NCBI RefSeq assembly: GCF_029318685.1
Contig: NZ_CP119677.1
Coordinates: 3,463,001 to 3,527,000, forward strand
Direction of reading: 5' to 3'
DNA from: Ruminiclostridium papyrosolvens DSM 2782
GTDB lineage: Bacteria > Bacillota > Clostridia > Acetivibrionales > DSM-1351
Length of the DNA: 64,000 nucleotides
The notes beneath the pieces were generated by a model that saw only the letters and a list, made by a program, of their open reading frames with translations, did no database searches and was not told the origin of the DNA. Shown here piece after piece: positions 1 to 6,680 of this stretch. Positions within the stretch are counted from its first letter, which is position 1. Each line of letters opens with the position of its first letter. A program made the translations under genes and the position numbers.

Positions 1-1274
1 ATGCCTTCTGGCGTCTTTCTGGCCTTTAACTTAAAGGTAGTCTTTTCATATTTTATAAGTTTTACGGCAAGATTTCTGCTACCAAGTTCATCCATGCTAT
101 AACTGGCTCCACAGGTGGTGCATATAAACAGTGTTTCTGAGAACCTGTTTTTTCTGGTGTTGCTTCCGCACACACAACATGTATGGAAAATATCTACAGA
201 ACTTACTTTTGCAGGAACAGGCAATCCCTTTTGCGGAAGCTTGTAATCCAGCACTCTTACAAGGTCATTGTACATTTTACAACCGTATGCAGGTTTATGC
301 ACAGTCCCTTCTTCCCTCCAGCTGAGTTTGTCGCCCTTACCCACAAGGTTCTGAAGAATTACCATCGATTTGTTTTTCAAGGCTATATCTGCTATGGTGT
401 TTGCCATTTTACAGATAATTTGTTTTCTATCCTTTGTATTTTTGCAGTTTTCAAGGCTTCCCTTTGTAATAGAATTTCCTTTTTCATCTGCGATTGTGTA
501 ATTAATATCGTTTCTGATACCCCTGCTGACGCCCATAAACGTTGTAGTTTTTATCTCCTGCTCCTCTGGCAGGTTAATACTCATACTCAGAAAGTACTCA
601 TTATTTTTCCACAACAACCGTGCCGTCCGAAGTATTTCAGGTCTCTCAACTGCTTGACTAAGCATGTCCTCCTGCCATTTTCCGAATGAAAGGGGAACTA
701 TTATGAAGGTTTCCCTTTTTAAACTTTTGGCAGGCTCCGGGCTTTTTGATATATATATAAGTTCCCTGTTATTAGCGGCTATTTTACGTACTTTGGCATT
801 TTTAATATTCATCAGGAACAGTTTAGCAAAGTACTTGTTGCTGTCAGGATCATAAAGTAAGCAAAAACTTCTTTTTGTGTCATACCTGCAAAAATAAATA
901 GGTCTTAGCTTTTCATTTACCTGAACATTATCTTGTCTGAAATTCGGAAACACCATATCGGGTTTTGTTTGTTTCTGAGCAAAATAACTTGCCATCGTCA
1001 TCCCAAAGTCAAGCTTCAAAGAATCCTTAAACGGCTGTACATCAAAATTGTTCAATTCGTTTGATATTCTACTGTCTATCCATTTTGAAAGAGACAGTGT
1101 ACTGTAGGTCCCCTTTGGGGATTTATAATTACTCTCAATGTCATCTATATTATCAAAAGCAGTTTTTAACAAATAATTAAATGCATTATTATAATTTTCA
1201 AATGCCTTTTGAATTATTTCACGTTTAAGCTTACCGGGTTTGTGAATTTTTAAATGTATTGTCCGAAGACCCAA
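1..1274 (-). CDS. TnpB-like protein with degenerate RuvC site (TldR-like), C-terminus outside window
   Basis: The 424 visible codons have IS605 OrfB/TnpB architecture: a basic N-terminus (RTIHLKIHKPGKLKRE), a RuvC-like core and a zinc finger with CVCG and CTTCG pairs. RuvC-I reads MGVSRGIRND, with Ser250 where active TnpB has Asp. RuvC-II reads MVILQNL, with Gln308 where the catalytic Glu belongs. RuvC-III keeps Asp395 (SMDELGSRNLA). Two of three catalytic acids are therefore replaced, as in nuclease-dead TnpB homologues (TldR) that act as RNA-guided repressors. I chose a TTG start at 1274 because the purine-rich GGGAGGGGGAG lies 5 nt upstream and the homology begins just after it. It starts 16 nt after the SpoIIE-like gene stops, so it is probably the last gene of that operon. 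No TnpA gene is seen. Any guide RNA would lie downstream, outside the window. Alternative: a decaying IS605 relic. Confidence 0.8.
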   Translation of the reverse strand, partial: MGLRTIHLKIHKPGKLKREIIQKAFENYNNAFNYLLKTAFDNIDDIESNYKSPKGTYSTLSLSKWIDSRISNELNNFDVQPFKDSLKLDFGMTMASYFAQKQTKPDMVFPNFRQDNVQVNEKLRPIYFCRYDTKRSFCLLYDPDSNKYFAKLFLMNIKNAKVRKIAANNRELIYISKSPEPAKSLKRETFIIVPLSFGKWQEDMLSQAVERPEILRTARLLWKNNEYFLSMSINLPEEQEIKTTTFMGVSRGIRNDINYTIADEKGNSITKGSLENCKNTKDRKQIICKMANTIADIALKNKSMVILQNLVGKGDKLSWREEGTVHKPAYGCKMYNDLVRVLDYKLPQKGLPVPAKVSSVDIFHTCCVCGSNTRKNRFSETLFICTTCGASYSMDELGSRNLAVKLIKYEKTTFKLKARKTPEG

Positions 1275-1289
1275 GAAAGCTCCCCCTCC

Positions 1290-2462
1290 CTAGCAATACT
1301 CTATACTGATATGTTTTCCCGTATGTGTAAGCAATGCGGCCAGTTCTTCCACCAGCTTGAATTTCATACCCATGTTAAGGGGAAATTCAGGATTCTGATG
1401 TGCCGGATTCATCGCCCTTCCAACAAAGAAATATATACTTGTACTCTCCTCAAGGAGCATTTTTGCCAGCCTTGAAGCACCATCTTTTTTATTTAGCTTC
1501 AGCATATCTCCCATACCACTCTCAGGTGAAACGCAGGCTTTCAACAAATCAAGTGTTTTCCTAAGGGTAAGTACACCTTCTGTTGTCAGGTTTATACCTT
1601 CTATCTCTGCCGTAGGAGGAACCGCAGGATTAAAGTACTCTATAGATGTCTTAATTTCCTTCCCCAAAACTCTGGCAACAATTTGAGACGTAGTACCGCC
1701 GCAAATAACTTTTTTTCCTTCGTTTCCTATAAAACGAGATACAATCTCATCATCCCGTGTAGAATCCACAGGCGGCCCTATCATCAGGTTCAGCTTAACA
1801 GGTTTTTTTGCTTTAAGGGTAACAACTGTAGTGTCGTCACCGGGTTCATGTGAATAAAGGTTATCACAGGCTGACAACAAAAGTTTTGCAAGTGTCTTCG
1901 AGGATGCATCCTTTTTATAGGTCTTTTGTATATATTCACTGACATTATCCCACTGCCACCCCAAATTTAGTGTCTGTCCTATTCCCGCATGGATAACTCC
2001 ATCGCTTATCATTACAAATAAGTCGTCAGGACTGACTTTGAATCTGGCTTCCTTTATAAGCTTATCGTTAACGACCCTGCTTTCTGTCTCCAGATTCAGC
2101 ATCTTACCTTTTCTAAGCCTTACTACTGAAGGATTATCAAATTCGGCCAAGTAACCTTCACCGTTATTGAATATTTGTATTATGGAGAAAGTTGAGTAAG
2201 CAACTCCTCTCTCTTTGCAGACAGGGAGAGTTTTTGCAACCGTATTAACAGCCTCTTCTATATCCAGACCATTCGACATAATTGTACCTATAATCTTAGA
2301 AGTAAGAGTTGCAAGTATGTTTGCTTTTACACCACTTCCCAGACCATCAGCCAAAACCACTACCACTGAATCAGGGCTTCTGATTATTTCTACCTTGTCT
2401 CCGCATAATTCTTCTCTATATTTATTTATACTTTCGTAACTTACATCAATATACAGGCTCAC
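1290..2462 (-). CDS. SpoIIE-family protein phosphatase (PP2C-like)
   Basis: A 390-residue PPM/SpoIIE-type serine phosphatase. The N-terminal half has the metal-binding loop VVVLADGLGSG (about residues 34-44), then FVMISDGV and the late GDDTTVVTLKAKKP, all hallmarks of SpoIIE phosphatases. The last ~160 residues (from LNLMIGPP) are an extra domain I do not recognise by name. No membrane segments are visible, so it is probably cytoplasmic and not the large SpoIIE of sporulation. The GTG start overlaps the stop of the upstream sensory-hydrogenase gene by one base (TAGTG), implying translational coupling. Proteins of this type recur next to PAS-containing [FeFe]-hydrogenases, so I infer it relays a hydrogen or redox signal by dephosphorylating an unknown target. 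Confidence 0.85.
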   Translation of the reverse strand: MSLYIDVSYESINKYREELCGDKVEIIRSPDSVVVVLADGLGSGVKANILATLTSKIIGTIMSNGLDIEEAVNTVAKTLPVCKERGVAYSTFSIIQIFNNGEGYLAEFDNPSVVRLRKGKMLNLETESRVVNDKLIKEARFKVSPDDLFVMISDGVIHAGIGQTLNLGWQWDNVSEYIQKTYKKDASSKTLAKLLLSACDNLYSHEPGDDTTVVTLKAKKPVKLNLMIGPPVDSTRDDEIVSRFIGNEGKKVICGGTTSQIVARVLGKEIKTSIEYFNPAVPPTAEIEGINLTTEGVLTLRKTLDLLKACVSPESGMGDMLKLNKKDGASRLAKMLLEESTSIYFFVGRAMNPAHQNPEFPLNMGMKFKLVEELAALLTHTGKHISIEYC

Positions 2463-4186
2463 TATAATTCACCCATCTCTGACATAATGGATTTTTTAAG
2501 CTTGGTTAAAGCTACCTTGGTTTCGGCAGTAGTTTCACCAAGCAGACTTGCTATCTCCTGAGCCACTGTCATTTGTTTTTCCATAATTTTCTGAGCAATA
2601 TCTATATTCTGAGAACGACTTTCCAGAATTTTCTGCCTCTGGGCCTCCTCTTTCGTAATATCATTTATTATAACTATAACAGTATTATGTTGTTTTACTT
2701 TTATAATGGACTGTTTTACTACCAGACCGTAACTTTCGTAAACATATTTTTCATCATACACACTTTCTGAACCTTCTAGCACCTGTTCAAACTCATCACA
2801 GGGAAGAATTTCTGAAATACTTTTTCCATTCATGTTTCTGGCTCCCAGATTGAACATTTGCTGCGCTGACTTGTTAAGCTCCTGTATTTTAAGGCCTTCA
2901 TCAAGAGCAAAAATTGCATAAGGTGTATAATTTATAATTATGTTTGAAATAGATTCAGCCCTTTCCCTCATATAGGGAAGACACATATGAACCTGAGCTT
3001 TGCCGTGGAAAACGGCTGTAGCCTTTTCCCTGCAGGAGTGATAACCGCAGGCTCCGCAGTTGAGTTCTTTGTCCTTGCTGAATTTTCCAATGCTGTTCAA
3101 TATACCTTGTATTACCGCCTCTGACGGTACATCCAGCTTCTTTGACCTGTCAACGAATTTCTTCTTTAAGTCAACCTTAGTCAAAGCCATTACAGTGTTG
3201 GTTAAACCTGAATCAGTTTGAATACCTGTTCTTTTAGCATAGTTCAAAAGCCTCTCTCTTGCAGTGAGAAATCCTCCCGGCACATGCTTCATACAAGGGC
3301 CGCCTAAACATCCTCCCTTACAACTGCTCATTTCAATCAGGTAGTTTTCAATATCCCCTTCTACTATGGATTGAAGAACATCCATGCATCGTTCAACACC
3401 GTCCACACTAATGGATCTGTAGTTCTTTTTATATTTTCTGTCAATGGTCTTCAGAATTCCGCCGGGTACGGGATATATTCTCGCTGACGTATCAAAGTTT
3501 TTTAATCCGTCAATGATTTCATTTGACTCGTACAGTCCTTCTTCTTCAAACCACTTGTCCAAATCATCAAAAGTCACTACAGCATCAATCTGATTGCCGT
3601 TTTGAAGGTCATTAAATTCTTCTTTCTTTGAAATACAAGGACCTATAAATACTACTCTGATTCTTTGTCCGTATGTTTCCCTGAGCATTTTAGCATGAGC
3701 TATCATGGGAGAAACCACAGGAGCAAGCTGATCCAACAACTGAGGATAATATTTTTCTATAAGTAATATTATTGATGAGCAGCAGCTGGTTATGATATTT
3801 TTCATTTTCTTCTGCTTCAAAAGACTCTCATACTGTCTTGATACCTGATAAGCACCGTTAGCTGTTCCTTCGATGTGTGTAAACCCAAGCTTTTTCAGAG
3901 CATAATAAACCCACTTTTCATCATGGTCAAATGCAGAAATAAATGAAGGTGCCAGACTTACATAAACTTTTTCACGCTTCTGTATAAATTTTTTGACTTT
4001 TTCAACATCGCTGTTAACGCTTTTTGCATTCTGAGGACATACCGTTAGGCAATTTCCACAGAGCATGCACTCGTCATGTATGATTTCAGCCTGATCGTTT
4101 TTAAATGCAATAGCGTTCACAGGGCAGCTTCGTATACATTTATAACAGTTTTTACAGTTCGCTTCTTTAAATTGAATTACGCTCAT
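2462..4186 (-). CDS. PAS-containing sensory [FeFe]-hydrogenase (HydS-like)
   Basis: 574 residues. Two N-terminal 4Fe-4S motifs (Cys11/14/17/21 and Cys40/43/46/50) precede an H-cluster domain with modified signatures: TSCCSS (about 133-138), GPCISKKEE, and SSCKGGCLGGPC. A further Fe-S module (CGACGYHSC...C) is followed by a PAS domain and a C-terminal coiled segment. Catalytic hydrogenases have TSCCPxW, MPCxxKxxE and MACPGGC, so the altered residues plus PAS match the group C sensory type. It probably senses H2 or redox state and signals to the SpoIIE-type phosphatase whose GTG start overlaps its stop codon. The ATG has GGAGG 7 nt upstream. No DNA-binding domain is visible. Family placement is firm; the signalling role is inferred. 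Confidence 0.88.
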   Translation of the reverse strand: MSVIQFKEANCKNCYKCIRSCPVNAIAFKNDQAEIIHDECMLCGNCLTVCPQNAKSVNSDVEKVKKFIQKREKVYVSLAPSFISAFDHDEKWVYYALKKLGFTHIEGTANGAYQVSRQYESLLKQKKMKNIITSCCSSIILLIEKYYPQLLDQLAPVVSPMIAHAKMLRETYGQRIRVVFIGPCISKKEEFNDLQNGNQIDAVVTFDDLDKWFEEEGLYESNEIIDGLKNFDTSARIYPVPGGILKTIDRKYKKNYRSISVDGVERCMDVLQSIVEGDIENYLIEMSSCKGGCLGGPCMKHVPGGFLTARERLLNYAKRTGIQTDSGLTNTVMALTKVDLKKKFVDRSKKLDVPSEAVIQGILNSIGKFSKDKELNCGACGYHSCREKATAVFHGKAQVHMCLPYMRERAESISNIIINYTPYAIFALDEGLKIQELNKSAQQMFNLGARNMNGKSISEILPCDEFEQVLEGSESVYDEKYVYESYGLVVKQSIIKVKQHNTVIVIINDITKEEAQRQKILESRSQNIDIAQKIMEKQMTVAQEIASLLGETTAETKVALTKLKKSIMSEMGEL

Positions 4187-4271
4187 AAAGTCGCCTCCAT
4201 AGCCATGACGGCTCTTATGCAGTTATTAGTATATTCTGCCTGTTGCCCTACGTAAATTTTAATAATTTACA

Positions 4272-4532
4272 CTATACCAACTTGCCTTCAATTGTGTTGA
4301 TTACTTTCTCTTTAAAGAAGCTTTCGGCACTTATAACGCCTACGTCTCCATAAAAAGTATCGCCTATTTTAACGCAAACACCTGTTGTGCAATGCCCCAT
4401 ACAAAAGGACGCCTTTAATTCAACTCTGCTTTCAAGATTATTATCCTTTATCATTCTTTGAAAACAGTTGATTATCTGATAAGACCCCTTCAAATGGCAG
4501 GAACTACCAACACAAACATATATATCAAGCAT
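4272..4532 (-). CDS. Small thioredoxin-like [2Fe-2S] ferredoxin (NuoE C-terminal type)
   Basis: An 86-residue protein matching the thioredoxin-fold [2Fe-2S] domain of NuoE/HydC: IYVCVGSSCHLKGS near the N-terminus and ASFCMGHCTTGVCVKI in the middle supply the four Cys ligands. It lacks the NuoE helical N-terminal domain and so should be a soluble electron carrier. The ATG at 4532 is preferred over an upstream GTG because GGCGGTGG lies about 5 nt before it. It is the first gene of the operon leading into the sensory hydrogenase, 85 nt downstream, and has its own promoter with a Rex-like site. It may deliver electrons to the sensor; that is inference. Confidence 0.8.
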   Translation of the reverse strand: MLDIYVCVGSSCHLKGSYQIINCFQRMIKDNNLESRVELKASFCMGHCTTGVCVKIGDTFYGDVGVISAESFFKEKVINTIEGKLV

Positions 4533-4550
4533 ATATTCCACCGCCTATGT

Positions 4551-4568
4551 TTGTTAAACAAATAACAA
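4551..4568. promoter_or_regulatory. Candidate Rex operator, sensory-hydrogenase operon
   Basis: TTGTTAAACAAATAACAA has perfect 6-base inverted arms (TTGTTA/TAACAA). It matches 13 of the 14 defined positions of the clostridial Rex consensus TTGTTAA-N4-TTAACAA. It overlaps the predicted transcription start of the promoter at 4573-4601, where a repressor would block initiation. Rex is an NADH/NAD+-responsive repressor of fermentative and hydrogenase genes in Firmicutes. The rex gene itself is not in this window. Confidence 0.65.
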
Positions 4569-4572
4569 TATA

Positions 4573-4601
4573 ATTGTAAATTATATATTTTTTTATGTCA
4601 A
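4573..4601 (-). promoter_or_regulatory. Sigma-A promoter of the sensory-hydrogenase operon
   Basis: On the minus strand the -35 box is TTGACA (4601-4596), then a 17-bp spacer and the -10 box TACAAT (4578-4573). The predicted start near 4566 lies inside the Rex-like palindrome, about 34 nt before the ATG at 4532. Confidence 0.65.
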
Positions 4602-4662
4602 ATCCATATAGTTACTTAAAATCTGATTATATATATGAAGGTCTTTAATTTAAGCTTATGGT

Positions 4663-4851
4663 CTATTTACGTCCTGAAAATGCAGGTACCAAACCTAAAA
4701 ATAGCGGGCTTAATTGACAATAGGATTTATTACAGCTGTTACAGCAATACTCCATATCTGTTTTTGCTTCATCAACCATCATTAACTTCAGGCAAGTATT
4801 TATATCATTGCCTGCTACGTCACACAACATTTTATTTTCGTTATTCATCAT
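4663..4851 (-). CDS. Small cysteine-rich protein of unknown function
   Basis: 62 residues with six cysteines (10, 20, 36, 37, 40 and 45), including CCNSCNKSYC, which could bind metal or an Fe-S cluster. I do not recognise a family. It is supported by GGGAGG just upstream of paired ATG codons at 4851 and 4848, and by its position between two hydrogenase operons. It follows the terminator of hydCBA and precedes the promoter of the sensory operon, so it may depend on read-through or an unseen promoter. It could equally be a minor accessory peptide or a non-functional remnant. Confidence 0.5.
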   Translation of the reverse strand: MMNNENKMLCDVAGNDINTCLKLMMVDEAKTDMEYCCNSCNKSYCQLSPLFLGLVPAFSGRK

Positions 4852-4931
4852 GATGTCCTCCCTTTGCCTTATTGGCTTAAAATTTATTTTTTTATTCTTT
4901 AATATATGAATGAATATCTGAGATTTTTAAA

Positions 4932-4973
4932 ACAGATGGGGCCAAAGACCGTTAGCCTTTGTGCCACATCTGT
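4932..4973 (-). terminator. Terminator of hydCBA
   Basis: Long imperfect hairpin with arms 4932-4947 and 4957-4973. On the minus strand it is followed by TTTTAAAAA, immediately after hydA. Confidence 0.75.
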
Positions 4974-4985
4974 AAATATATTATT

Positions 4986-6674
4986 TTAATGTTTTCCATC
5001 TCTGTGGAGAATATGTCTGTTGCTGTTCAGAACGCCGTTATACAAAGCGTCTATAGTTGGATTGTCATCTGAACGTTTGATTGGCAAGGACTTATCTACC
5101 TTGTATATACCTTTTGCTCTTAATTTTCTTACATTTTCATTCTGAGGAATAGGCTGTCCTGCACCGCCTATACACCCTCCCGGGCAAGCCATTACTTCAA
5201 TAAAGTCGAATTTTTCTTCCCCGCGCTTTATTTTTCTGATTAGCTTTTCAGCATTTTTAAGTCCGTGAACTACTCCGATTCTTACGGTTCTCCCGTCAAT
5301 TTCAGCTGTGGCTTCTTTGACGCCTTCCATACCTCTGACTCCTGAATATGAGATGCCTTTCAGGGCTGAAGCGTTTCTTTCCTTGTAGTAATAACGAAGT
5401 ACTGCTTCGGATACACCTCCGCTTACACCGAATATTACACCTGCTCCGCTGGTAAATCCAAAAGGCATATCAATAGCTTCGTCTTCGAGCTCATTAAACA
5501 CGATACCGTTTTCCTGTATCATAATAGCCAGTTCCTGTGTGGTTATAACCATATCTACCTGTCTTTCACCGTTTATAGCGTTTTCAGGTCTTGCTGCTTC
5601 ATATTTCTTTGCTGTACACGGCATTATGGCAATAACTATGTTTTCTTTTTCTTCGGAAAACTTTTCTTTTTTAAACTGTTCTTTTATAACTGCTCCGAAC
5701 ATCTGCATTGGAGACAGACAGGAGGACACATTTTCCATAAGTTCAGGATGCTTTTGCTCTGCATATTTGAACCACGAAGGGCAGCAGGAGCTGAACAAAG
5801 GCAGTTTTTCCTTTCTCTGAATTCTGTCCATGAGCTCTTCCGCTTCTTCTATAACAGTCAAATCGGCACCAACCGCTGTGTCAAATACCTGATCAAAACC
5901 AAGCTTTCTGAGTGCTGCAACAATCTTACCCATTGATATCTGTCCGGGTTGAAGTCCGAAATCTTCTCCGATTGCAACACGTACTGCAGGCGCTATCTGA
6001 GCTATTACGCGCTTGTTTTTGTTCTGAAGTGCCTCATATGCTCTGTCAATATCTTTCTTTATCATCAATGCTCCGGTAGGACAAACTACCCTGCACTGAC
6101 CGCAGTTAACGCAATCCACTTCCTGCAATGATTTATTGAAGGCAGTTGTTACCTGAAGATTTGATCCTCTGTAAGCAAAATCCAGTACCCCAACGCCTTG
6201 AATTTCCTGACACGCTCTTACACAGTCTCCGCAAAGTATACACTTGTTTGGATTTCTGATTATAGATGGCCCAAGGTCATCTATAGGCATCTCTTTCTTT
6301 TCCTGCCCGAACCTTACTTTCTTTACTCCAACCTTTAAAGCTATTTCCTGCAGCTTGCATCTTCCGCTCTTTTCACAGGTTGTACAATCTCTGTCATGAT
6401 TGGCAAGGAGAAGCTCTAATATCATTTTTCTGTGCTTCTTGAGCTTATCTGTATTTGTCCATACCTCCATACCATCCTTAGGAGGCGTTGAACATGAGGT
6501 TATGGTGCTGCCCCATTTATCCTCAACCATACACATTCTGCATGCACCGTAAACACTGAGCTCTGAGTGGTAGCAGAAGGTAGGAAGCTCAATGCCTGCT
6601 CTCCTGATTACTGCCAGTATATTTTTTTCATCTGTATATTCAACCAGTTGACCGTCAATTATCATAGTTCCCAT
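4986..6674 (-). CDS. hydA: NAD-linked [FeFe]-hydrogenase catalytic subunit HydA
   Basis: 562 residues. The N-terminus carries a [2Fe-2S] domain (Cys around 34, 45 and 48), the His-Cys 4Fe-4S motif (HDRDCTTCEKSGRC) and two 4Fe-4S clusters (CILCGDCVRAC and CVNCGQCRVVC). The H-cluster domain shows SSCCPSW, IMPCTAKKYE and VMACPGGCIGG, the three catalytic signatures. It should reduce protons with electrons arriving through HydB/HydC. In related clostridia this trimer couples NADH and ferredoxin oxidation (electron-confurcating type). The ATG is preceded by AAGGAGG 11 nt upstream. The hydB stop lies only 6 nt before it, so the three genes form one operon, closed by the hairpin at 4932-4973. Confidence 0.95.
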   Translation of the reverse strand: MGTMIIDGQLVEYTDEKNILAVIRRAGIELPTFCYHSELSVYGACRMCMVEDKWGSTITSCSTPPKDGMEVWTNTDKLKKHRKMILELLLANHDRDCTTCEKSGRCKLQEIALKVGVKKVRFGQEKKEMPIDDLGPSIIRNPNKCILCGDCVRACQEIQGVGVLDFAYRGSNLQVTTAFNKSLQEVDCVNCGQCRVVCPTGALMIKKDIDRAYEALQNKNKRVIAQIAPAVRVAIGEDFGLQPGQISMGKIVAALRKLGFDQVFDTAVGADLTVIEEAEELMDRIQRKEKLPLFSSCCPSWFKYAEQKHPELMENVSSCLSPMQMFGAVIKEQFKKEKFSEEKENIVIAIMPCTAKKYEAARPENAINGERQVDMVITTQELAIMIQENGIVFNELEDEAIDMPFGFTSGAGVIFGVSGGVSEAVLRYYYKERNASALKGISYSGVRGMEGVKEATAEIDGRTVRIGVVHGLKNAEKLIRKIKRGEEKFDFIEVMACPGGCIGGAGQPIPQNENVRKLRAKGIYKVDKSLPIKRSDDNPTIDALYNGVLNSNRHILHRDGKH

Positions 6675-6680
6675 TGTTAT

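Noticed and set aside
183-689. A 168-residue plus-strand open frame in the left end
   Set aside because: It lies wholly antisense to the TnpB-like gene, has no ribosome site and has low-complexity, Phe/Cys-rich composition typical of a shadow frame.
1-1274. An intact IS605-type insertion sequence
   Set aside because: No TnpA gene, no terminal hairpin or boundary is visible, and the RuvC site is degenerate; only the TnpB-like gene is supported.
1290-2462. Authentic sporulation gene spoIIE
   Set aside because: It has no membrane domain, is much shorter than SpoIIE, and is coupled to a sensory hydrogenase gene.
5539-5820. Plus-strand frames inside the hydrogenase genes
   Set aside because: Antisense to clear hydA coding sequence with no ribosome site; shadow frames.
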